In this document: positions 7,021-13,605 of the stretch, piece after piece
How the letters are laid out: the number at the start of each line of letters is the position of its first letter
How positions within the stretch are numbered: position 1 is the first letter of the stretch
Source of the DNA: Burkholderiales bacterium
GTDB lineage: Bacteria; Pseudomonadota; Gammaproteobacteria; Burkholderiales; JAEUOS01
Length of the DNA: 13,605 nt
Assembly (NCBI GenBank): GCA_947456845.1
Contig: CANGUJ010000056.1
Span: 1-13,605 of the forward strand
Direction of reading: 5' to 3'
Made by a program: the position numbers and the translations under genes
The notes under the pieces: generated by a model
Told to the model about the DNA's origin: nothing
The model's input: the letters and a program-made list of their open reading frames with translations, nothing else
Databases searched by the model: none

Positions 7021-7065
7021 AGTCGGGCATTCTGCGCGGCGCGTTCACTTCAAGGCGGATCCGGC

Positions 7066-7911
7066 ATGGCCACCCAACCCGAAATCAACAACATGGCGCT
7101 GTTTTGCGACTTCGAAAACGTCGCCCTGGGCGTGCGCGACGCGAAGTACGCCAAGTTCGACATCGCCCGCGTGCTGGAACGCCTGCTGCTCAAGGGCAGC
7201 ATCGTGGTCAAGAAGGCCTATTGCGACTGGGAGCGCTATAAGGAGTTCAAGGCCTCCATGCACGAGGCGGCGTTCGAACTCATCGAGATTCCGCATGTGC
7301 GGCAGTCGGGCAAGAACTCCGCCGATATCCGCATGGTGGTCGATGCGCTCGACCTTTGCTACACCAAGGCGCATGTCGACACTTTCGTCATCCTTTCCGG
7401 GGATTCGGATTTTTCGCCGCTGGTTTCCAAGCTGCGCGAGAACAACAAGGTGGTGATCGGTGTCGGCGTCAAGAATTCAACGTCCGACCTGCTGATCGCG
7501 AACTGCGACGAATTCATCTTCTACGACGACCTCGTTCGGGAAGACGAGGCCAAGCGCAATCGCGCCGCGCGCAAGGCGCCGGCCAGGCCAGCGGCCGGCG
7601 GCGCCAAGAAGCCGGCGCAGAAGGCGCACGGGCCGGAGGCCGCGCCCGACGACAAGCGCCAGGAGGCGCTCGACCTGGTGGTCGAGACCGTGGAGGCGCT
7701 GGTGGCGGAGCGCGGCGCCGGCGACAAGATCTGGGGCTCGATGATCAAGCAGACGCGCAAGCGGCGTCGCCCGGGCTTCAACGAAAGCTACTACGGGTAT
7801 CGCGCGTTCAGCGATCTCCTCGCCGACGCGCAGGCCGGCAACCTGATCACGCTCTCCCTGGATGAGAAGTCCGGCGGCTATACGGTGCAACTGGTCCCGG
7901 ACGCCCGCTGA
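7066..7911 (+). CDS. NYN (LabA-like PIN) domain protein with C-terminal LOTUS/OST-HTH domain
   Basis: Encodes 281 residues. Residues 9-155 form a NYN/DUF88 domain with acidic residues in the expected order: D15 in FCDFEN, D87 in NSADIRM and D113/D115 in ILSGDSDF. Such clusters bind a divalent metal in PIN-like RNases. A linker rich in Lys, Ala, Pro and Arg spans about 157-197. Residues about 200-278 (IWGSMIKQTRKRRRPGFNES, then YGYRAFSDLLADA and GGYTVQL) look like a LOTUS/OST-HTH domain, known to bind RNA. Together they suggest a cytoplasmic ribonuclease or RNA-binding factor with unknown target. The ATG at 7066 has AAGG (7052-7055) upstream. It stands alone, converging with the nickel permease gene across 18 bases with no recognisable terminator. 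Confidence 0.88.
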   Translation: MATQPEINNMALFCDFENVALGVRDAKYAKFDIARVLERLLLKGSIVVKKAYCDWERYKEFKASMHEAAFELIEIPHVRQSGKNSADIRMVVDALDLCYTKAHVDTFVILSGDSDFSPLVSKLRENNKVVIGVGVKNSTSDLLIANCDEFIFYDDLVREDEAKRNRAARKAPARPAAGGAKKPAQKAHGPEAAPDDKRQEALDLVVETVEALVAERGAGDKIWGSMIKQTRKRRRPGFNESYYGYRAFSDLLADAQAGNLITLSLDEKSGGYTVQLVPDAR

Positions 7912-7929
7912 CGGCGCGCCGCGCGTTCA

Positions 7930-8730
7930 TCACGCCGGGGGTGGACCGCGGCGCCGCATCAGCGCGGCGGCGAACAGGAGGCTGATCAGCGCGATGCTGG
8001 CGCAGCCCAGCAGCAGGGCGTGGCTGTCGTACCAGTCGTCCAGCCGGGGATGCGCGAGCCGGGCGATCCCGCCGGCCGCAAGGCCGAAGGACAGCAGGGC
8101 GATGGCCCAGGTGAGGCGGCGCATCCATGCGCGCTCGCCGCTGCCGAGCGTATCGATCATGCGCGACACCCACCAGCCATTGGCCGCGTCGACCGCCAGC
8201 ATGCCGAGCGTGAACACGCAGCCCAGCAGCAGGGCGGCCCCCCAGGCGAGTCGCCCGGTGGCGGCCATCGAGAACACCGCGGCCTGGGAGAGAGTGTCCA
8301 TCGAGATGGCGAAGGCCGCCCCGATCATCGAAATGGCCAACGGGTGGGAGACCTGCGTCATGCGCATGAAGGCGCCACTACGCAGTCCGCGCGGGGCGAG
8401 CGGCGCCGGCGTGCCCATGAGCGCGCGCAGATTGAGCGTTCCCATCAACAGCAGGAAGCCGATGGAGACGATCTGGCCGACGTCCTCCACCCATGCCGGG
8501 ATGCGATGGCTGCCCGCGACGACGGCCAGCACGGCCGCGACCAGCGTGACCACGGCGCCGTGGCCGAGCGAGAAGAACAGGCCGCACCAGCGCGCCTGGC
8601 CTGGACGCACCGCGGCGTTGAAGCGGGTGATGTTGTCGACCACGATCAGGTGGTCGGGGTCCATGCCGTGGCGCAGGCCGAGCAGGAAAGTGAGGCCCGC
8701 CAGCGGCAGCAGATGCGCGAGGTCCGCCAC
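7930..8730 (-). CDS. NiCoT-like nickel permease, last gene of the urease cluster
   Basis: Encodes 266 residues from a GTG at 8730, 11 bases after the ureG stop. No later start would keep the first motif with its helix. RHGMDPDHL (20-28) keeps the HX4DH nickel motif of NiCoT permeases (usually RHAxDADHI), FFSLGHGAVV (52-61) matches their FxxGHSTVV, SMDTLSQA (143-150) replaces LGFDTATE, and GMLAVDAANG (176-185) replaces GMxxxDTxDG. The four motifs are therefore in order but divergent in the last two, which suggests a separate NiCoT subgroup. Six to eight hydrophobic segments are visible. By position its likely task is to import nickel for the urease made by the same transcript; cobalt is an alternative substrate. 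No ribosome binding site is seen, so translation may be coupled to ureG. The gene ends in two consecutive in-frame stop codons (TGA TGA). Confidence 0.85.
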   Translation of the reverse strand: MADLAHLLPLAGLTFLLGLRHGMDPDHLIVVDNITRFNAAVRPGQARWCGLFFSLGHGAVVTLVAAVLAVVAGSHRIPAWVEDVGQIVSIGFLLLMGTLNLRALMGTPAPLAPRGLRSGAFMRMTQVSHPLAISMIGAAFAISMDTLSQAAVFSMAATGRLAWGAALLLGCVFTLGMLAVDAANGWWVSRMIDTLGSGERAWMRRLTWAIALLSFGLAAGGIARLAHPRLDDWYDSHALLLGCASIALISLLFAAALMRRRGPPPA

Positions 8731-8741
8731 GGGCGGCCGGT

Positions 8742-9404
8742 CTAGTGCCGCGCCGCGCGGGCCTCGTCCAGCAGGCCCTGCGTGCGGATGAACTCGATCA
8801 CCTCGGCCACCCCGGTGCCGGCACGCAGGTTGGTGAAGATGAAGGGCCGCTCGCCGCGCTGGCGTCGCGCGTCGCCGGCCATGATGTCGAGATTGGCGCC
8901 CACATGGGGTGCCAGGTCGGTCTTGTTGATGATCAGCAGGTCCGAGCGCGTGATGCCCGGGCCGCCCTTGCGGGGGATTTTCTCGCCGCCGGCCACGTCG
9001 ATCACGTAGAGCGTCAGGTCGGACAGTTCCGGGCTGAAGGTGGCGGCGAGATTGTCACCGCCCGATTCCAGCAGGATCAGGTCCAGGCCGGGAAAGTCGG
9101 CCTGCATGCGCGCGATCGCCTCGAGGTTGATCGAGGCATCCTCGCGTATGGCGGTGTGCGGGCAGCCGCCGGTTTCAACACCCATGATGCGCTCCGGCGG
9201 CAGGGCGCCGGCGCGCAGCAGGATCTCCATGTCTTCCTTGGTGTAGATGTCGTTGGTGATGACCCCCATCTCGTAGCGGTCGCGCATGCCCTTGCAGAGC
9301 ATTTCGCACAGCGCGGTCTTGCCGGAGCCGACCGGGCCGCCTATGCCTACCCGCAGCGGCTGCTGCAGGGCGTCCGTGGGGCGGGAGGGGCGGGGCGTGT
9401 TCAT
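8742..9404 (-). CDS. ureG: Urease accessory GTPase UreG
   Basis: Encodes 220 residues, close to the family norm. A P-loop GPVGSGKT (23-30), the nickel-binding Cys-Pro-His motif (81-83 in ETGGCPHTAIRED), ESGGDNLAATFSP (from 113), DVAGGEKIPRKGGPGI and the guanine-specificity NKTD (160-163) are all present. UreG is a SIMIBI GTPase that binds nickel as a dimer and, with UreF and UreD/H, couples GTP hydrolysis to nickel delivery into apo-urease. The ATG at 9404 lies 13 bases after the ureF stop with no clear Shine-Dalgarno sequence. The first 15 or so residues before QPLRVGIGGP form a short variable extension. Confidence 0.97.
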   Translation of the reverse strand: MNTPRPSRPTDALQQPLRVGIGGPVGSGKTALCEMLCKGMRDRYEMGVITNDIYTKEDMEILLRAGALPPERIMGVETGGCPHTAIREDASINLEAIARMQADFPGLDLILLESGGDNLAATFSPELSDLTLYVIDVAGGEKIPRKGGPGITRSDLLIINKTDLAPHVGANLDIMAGDARRQRGERPFIFTNLRAGTGVAEVIEFIRTQGLLDEARAARH

Positions 9405-9417
9405 GGATGTCTGGCTC

Positions 9418-10119
9418 TCAGGAACGGAAAATCCGGCTGTGCTGGGTTTCGTGGCGCATGGACAGGAGCGACAGGCCCGGGGTCCAGTTGGACAGATCCT
9501 CGTCGGCCATCGCGAGCGCGCTCGCCGCTGCCGCGAGGATACCGGGTTCGAGTGCGAACAGCATGCGCTGGCCCGCGGCCTGGCCGAGGGGAATCGCTTT
9601 CAGGGCGGCGAGGGTCTGGTTCTCGGCCCATGAAAACAGGAACGCATGCAGCGAGGCTTCGCGGGGAGTCTCCAGCATGACACAGGCGGCGGCCAGCGCG
9701 CCGGGGAACGGCAATGGCGCGGCCGACACGCTGGCCGGCAGCCACGCGCTGCGCGGGTCGGCGGGAAACAGGTCGCGCAGCAGGCGACCCAGCGAGAACC
9801 CCATCTGCACGGTCTCGGCACGCAACTCCGCAGTGTCGCGCGCGGCGAGAAACCAAGCCGACCAGTGGTCGGCCCGCTCGCGGTCGCCGGCGCTCCAGGC
9901 ATCGAACAGGCGGCAAAACACCGGCGCTTCGAGGCGCGCCATGGAATGCCGCAGCACGTCTTCGATCCAGGCCAGCGCGGACGGCTCATCGCGCACCAGA
10001 TCCGCATCGATGGCACCCTCGAGGCCCTGCGAGTAACTGTAGGCCCCCACCGGAAGCCCGGGGCTTGCCAGGTGCAGCAGTCGCAGCAGCGCGCGGCCGG
10101 ACAGCGGTTCGGCGCTCAC
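9418..10119 (-). CDS. ureF: Urease accessory protein UreF
   Basis: Encodes 233 residues of mostly helical sequence. The N-terminal SPGLPVGAYSYSQGLE (19-34), the segment ending RDTAELRAETVQMGFSLGRL, the Ala-rich centre and the C-terminal MRHETQHSRIFRS are characteristic of UreF. UreF bridges UreD/H and UreG in the complex that passes nickel to urease. The start is GTG at 10119, overlapping the ureE stop by four bases (GTGA), so translation is probably coupled. AAAGG and AGGA lie upstream within ureE. Confidence 0.95.
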   Translation of the reverse strand: MSAEPLSGRALLRLLHLASPGLPVGAYSYSQGLEGAIDADLVRDEPSALAWIEDVLRHSMARLEAPVFCRLFDAWSAGDRERADHWSAWFLAARDTAELRAETVQMGFSLGRLLRDLFPADPRSAWLPASVSAAPLPFPGALAAACVMLETPREASLHAFLFSWAENQTLAALKAIPLGQAAGQRMLFALEPGILAAAASALAMADEDLSNWTPGLSLLSMRHETQHSRIFRS

Positions 10120-10721
10120 TTGTCCTGGGTGCCTTTCCAGACCGAAAGATCGGGCCGGTGGATCTTCGGCTCGTGCACCGGCATGCGGCTGCCGGGGTGC
10201 ACATGCCGGCCATGCTGGCCGTGGTCGTGGTGGTCGCAGGCGTCATGGTCGTGATCGTGGTCGTGCGAGCCGACATGCGAGTGGCCGCCATAGGCGCCGG
10301 ACTCCGGCTCGAACGGCGCCATCACCGCATGCGCATGGGCGCCGAGGCCGGCGAGCATGTCGGCCAGCACATGGTCGGCGCGGATGCGCAGCGCGAAATG
10401 GCCGTCCGGCTTCGCGCCCACGATCTGCACCGGCGTGTGCCGGTTTCCTAGGTGATAGGCGCAGCGCGCGAATTCGAGGCCGTCACGGCATTCCACTTCA
10501 AGCACCGGCTCGTCGGCTGCGACGATGCGCACGACGCGGCCGTCGTTGCCCTGCAGCAGGTCGCCGCCGCGCAGCACCGTGCCGCGCCTGAGGAACAGCG
10601 CGACCTCCTCACCGCCGGCCAGGGTGGCGCGCAGGCGGGTTTTCTCACGCAACTCGTAAGGCAGCGGCAGATCGGCCACCGGGACGGCGCCCGGCGGGGC
10701 GGCTTCTGTGAGGGTCAGCAT
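10116..10721 (-). CDS. ureE: Urease nickel metallochaperone UreE with long histidine-rich tail
   Basis: Encodes 201 residues from the ATG at 10721, two bases after the ureC stop (TGAGAATG). A longer frame beginning inside ureC is rejected because MLTLTEAA is the natural N-terminus and the spacing fits coupling. The first 70 residues form the peptide-binding-like domain. CAYHLGNRHTPVQI contains His95, equivalent to the conserved dimer-interface nickel ligand, and ADHVLADMLAGLGAHAHAV follows. Residues 147-201 hold 14 histidines, in HSHVGSHDHDHDHDACDHHD and the following stretch, ending HEPKIHRPDLSVWKGTQDK. His-rich tails in UreE bind several extra nickel ions for storage. The tail is long for the family and includes a cysteine (DAC), which may tune metal choice. 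Confidence 0.96.
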   Translation of the reverse strand: MLTLTEAAPPGAVPVADLPLPYELREKTRLRATLAGGEEVALFLRRGTVLRGGDLLQGNDGRVVRIVAADEPVLEVECRDGLEFARCAYHLGNRHTPVQIVGAKPDGHFALRIRADHVLADMLAGLGAHAHAVMAPFEPESGAYGGHSHVGSHDHDHDHDACDHHDHGQHGRHVHPGSRMPVHEPKIHRPDLSVWKGTQDK

Positions 10722-10723
10722 TC

Positions 10724-12417
<1,694 letters not shown>

Positions 12418-12421
<4 letters not shown>

Positions 12422-12729
12422 GATTGCAGGGGCCCCATGACCGCGCCGTTGAAGCCGTAGACCTTTCTCTCGCCTGCCAGCGCCACCAGTTCCACGCTGC
12501 GCTCCTGGCCCGGTTCGAAACGCACTGCCGTGCCGGCCGCGATGTTGAGCCGCATGCCGTAGGCGACTCCGCGCTCGAAACGCAGGGCGGCGTTGACCTC
12601 GTAGAAGTGGAAATGCGAGCCCACCTGGACCGGGCGGTCCCCGGTGTTGGCCACCTTGATATGCGCGGTGGCGCGTCCGGCGTTGAGTTCGATCTCGCCG
12701 GCGCGAATGTCGTATTCGCCTGGAATCAT
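12418..12729 (-). CDS. ureB: Urease beta subunit
   Basis: Encodes 103 residues from the ATG at 12729, preceded by GAGG at a good distance (TTGAGGTTCCCATG). A longer open frame exists upstream but lacks family similarity, and MIPGEYDI is the usual N-terminus. VGSHFHFYEVN (36-46), AVRFEPGQE and KVYGFNG are conserved UreB segments. This small structural subunit packs on UreC and helps the mobile flap close. It starts 40 bases after ureA and overlaps ureC by four bases. Confidence 0.97.
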
Positions 12730-12769
12730 GGGAACCTCAATGCGGAAGCGGAGCGGGGGTGCGGGCGGG

Positions 12770-13072
12770 TCAGGGGATCGGGTGATGCACCGTGACCAGC
12801 TTGGTGCCATCGGGGAAGGTGGCTTCCACCTGGATCTCCGGGATCATTTCCGGAACCCCCTCCATCACGTCGGCGCGACCGAGGATGCGGGTTCCCTCGC
12901 TCATGAGTTCCGCCACGGTGCGCCCGTCGCGCGCGCCTTCCATGATGGCCGCGCTGATCAGGGCTACCGATTCGGGGTAGTTGAGCTTGAGGCCGCGCGC
13001 CTTGCGGCGTTCTGCCACCAGTGCGGCGGTGAAGATGAGCAGCTTGTCGCGCTCGCGTGGCGTGAGTTCCAT
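12770..13072 (-). CDS. ureA: Urease gamma subunit
   Basis: Encodes 100 residues from the ATG at 13072, the standard length. MELTPRERDKLLIFTAALVA, GLKLNYPESVALI, VMEGVPEMIPEIQVEATF and DGTKLVTVHHPI are family signatures. The open frame runs further upstream but those residues do not look like protein from this family and span the presumed promoter. It is the first structural gene of the cluster here. ureD, which normally sits just before it, is absent from the window. The ribosome binding site is weak (GAAAG region). Confidence 0.97.
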   Translation of the reverse strand: MELTPRERDKLLIFTAALVAERRKARGLKLNYPESVALISAAIMEGARDGRTVAELMSEGTRILGRADVMEGVPEMIPEIQVEATFPDGTKLVTVHHPIP

Positions 13073-13126
13073 CTGGCTTTCATGTCGCGTTGGATGGCAC
13101 GAGATTAGCCGATGGGCGTGGGCGGC

Positions 13127-13141
13127 GCAAACTTGATTCCG
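13127..13141 (-). promoter_or_regulatory. Candidate sigma-54 promoter of the urease cluster
   Basis: On the minus strand, CGGAATCAAGTTTGC (13141 to 13127) has the invariant GG and GC dinucleotides separated by exactly ten bases and matches TGGCAC-N5-TTGC at seven of ten defined positions. Transcription would start near 13115, giving a leader of about 43 bases before ureA. A weaker sigma-70-like alternative, TTGCGC-N17-TAATCT, overlaps it and lies further downstream. Both are sequence matches only. Confidence 0.35.
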
Positions 13142-13165
13142 GCAGAGCTGTGATTTGTACGCGAA

Positions 13166-13182
13166 TGCACAAGTATGGTGTG
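13166..13182. promoter_or_regulatory. Candidate NtrC-like binding dyad upstream of ureA
   Basis: TGCACA-AGTAT-GGTGTG resembles the NtrC consensus TGCACC-N5-GGTGCA at nine of twelve defined positions. It lies about 60 bases upstream of the transcript start predicted from the sigma-54 candidate. An overlapping perfect 5-bp dyad, GCACA-N7-TGTGC (13167-13183), could instead be a site for another regulator. In several proteobacteria urease genes are under NtrC or Nac nitrogen control, which makes the site plausible but unproven. Confidence 0.3.
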
Positions 13183-13268
13183 CCGTCCATGTGCTGACGC
13201 ATCGACTATGTGCACGCACGCGCCTGATGTTCCAACGCCAATGGCTTGCTCGTGTTACGCGGCCAGGT

Positions 13269-13331
13269 GCACGGCCCCGTGCGTCGCAGCCGGCGCTCGA
13301 GAGGACGGGCCTCGCGTCGGCGGGGCCCGTC
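13269..13331. repeat. Two GC-rich hairpins between the molybdenum hydroxylase gene and ureA
   Basis: GACGGGCC (13304-13311) and GGCCCGTC (13324-13331) form a perfect 8-bp stem with a 12-base loop. GCACG (13269-13273) and CGTGC (13278-13282) form a 5-bp stem with a 4-base loop. They follow the minus-strand stop codon at 13356 by 25-90 bases and could slow or end transcription from that gene. No T-tract follows, so they are not standard intrinsic terminators. Confidence 0.35.
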
Positions 13332-13355
13332 GGTTGCGGCGTCACCTCCGGTTGT

Positions 13356-13605
13356 TCAGGCGAGAGCCGCCTTGACCCGCGCCGGGGTCAGGGGCAGGTC
13401 GCGGATGCGCTTGCCGGTCGCGTTGAAGAATGCATTGGCGATGGCCGCGACGGTGGGGCCTTGCGAGCCTTCCCCGGCACCCAGTGTGCGTTCCTCAGGC
13501 CGGTTGATCAGGGTGACATCGACCGCAGGGATCTCGCCGAAGCGCAGGATCGGATAGTCCGGCCAGGCGCGGGTGAGCATGCGCGTGGCGTCGAAGTTGA
13601 CCGCC
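13356..13605 (-). CDS. Molybdopterin-binding subunit of a molybdenum hydroxylase, 3' end (IorB-like, partial)
   Basis: The minus-strand frame is open from the window edge to the stop at 13356, giving about 83 C-terminal residues. NFDATRMLTRAWPDYPILRF, VDVTLINRPEERTLGAGEGS and AAIANAFFNATGKRIRDLPL resemble the C-terminus of the xanthine dehydrogenase/aldehyde oxidase large subunit, especially isoquinoline 1-oxidoreductase beta (IorB) and related (2Fe-2S)-partnered enzymes. The Glu in GAGEG is at the position of the catalytic base that activates hydroxylation. The substrate cannot be told from this fragment. It reads in the same direction as the urease genes, 283 bases upstream of ureA. The internal ATG at 13580 is not a real start. 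Confidence 0.85.
   Translation of the reverse strand, partial: AVNFDATRMLTRAWPDYPILRFGEIPAVDVTLINRPEERTLGAGEGSQGPTVAAIANAFFNATGKRIRDLPLTPARVKAALA

Noticed and set aside
7911..7925. GC palindrome CGGCGCGCCG between the NYN-LOTUS and nickel permease stop codons as a shared terminator
   Set aside because: It has no loop of usable size and no T-tract on either strand, so I cannot support a terminator call.
13095..13109. Plus-strand sigma-54-like match TGGCACGAGATTAGC
   Set aside because: It matches well (one mismatch at TTGC), but it points away from ureA toward a region with no plus-strand gene, so it is most likely chance. A divergent small RNA cannot be excluded.
13073..13355. A decayed ureD upstream of ureA
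   Set aside because: No frame in this interval shows UreD-like C-terminal residues, and the composition looks like ordinary regulatory spacer.
13175..13375. 66-residue cysteine-containing plus-strand frame
   Set aside because: No ribosome binding site and irregular composition; it crosses the hairpins and the end of the molybdenum hydroxylase gene.

Overview
The window is high-GC bacterial DNA with tightly packed genes. Its protein set fits a betaproteobacterium, most likely of the Rhodocyclales type (Azoarcus/Thauera-like). That placement is an inference from gene content, protein character and start-site style, not from a database match. All protein identities come from motif recognition by eye.

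Left third (1-5066). The first 40 bases hold the 5' end of an unidentified minus-strand gene. A spacer with a perfect 11-bp hairpin separates it from a divergent plus-strand gene for a PilZ-domain (probable cyclic-di-GMP-binding) protein with a long uncharacterised N-terminal region. This PilZ gene converges with a minus-strand DUF4126 membrane protein gene. The 110-bp space between them is almost filled by two different short tandem arrays (13-bp and 14-bp units), and the second also looks like the DUF4126 terminator. DUF4126 is divergent from a large YbbP-like FtsX-family ABC permease across a 75-bp promoter region with -10 elements very close to both start codons.

Middle (5081-7911, plus strand). 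A group II truncated haemoglobin and rmuC overlap by one base (TGATG) and may be co-transcribed with the permease. After a 135-bp spacer carrying a duplicated copy of the rmuC 3' end and a long inverted repeat, there is a NYN-LOTUS protein, a PIN-like predicted RNase with an OST-HTH domain.

Right half (7930-13072, minus strand). This is a complete urease structural and nickel-delivery cluster in the order ureA-ureB-ureC-ureE-ureF-ureG, followed by a NiCoT-like nickel permease. Spacing is very tight, with 4-bp overlaps at ureB/ureC and ureE/ureF. UreABC form the nickel enzyme, UreE (very His-rich C-terminus), UreF and UreG deliver nickel, and the permease would import it. The normal upstream accessory gene ureD is not in the window. 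The 283-bp region upstream of ureA carries a plausible sigma-54 promoter and an NtrC-like dyad, which would suit nitrogen control. The window ends inside the 3' end of a molybdenum hydroxylase large-subunit gene (IorB/xanthine dehydrogenase family).

I did not find an obviously new multi-gene system. The best leads are the PilZ protein with a novel N-terminal region, the NYN-LOTUS protein, the twin tandem arrays, the ureD-less urease locus with a putative sigma-54/NtrC control region, and the duplicated rmuC tail.
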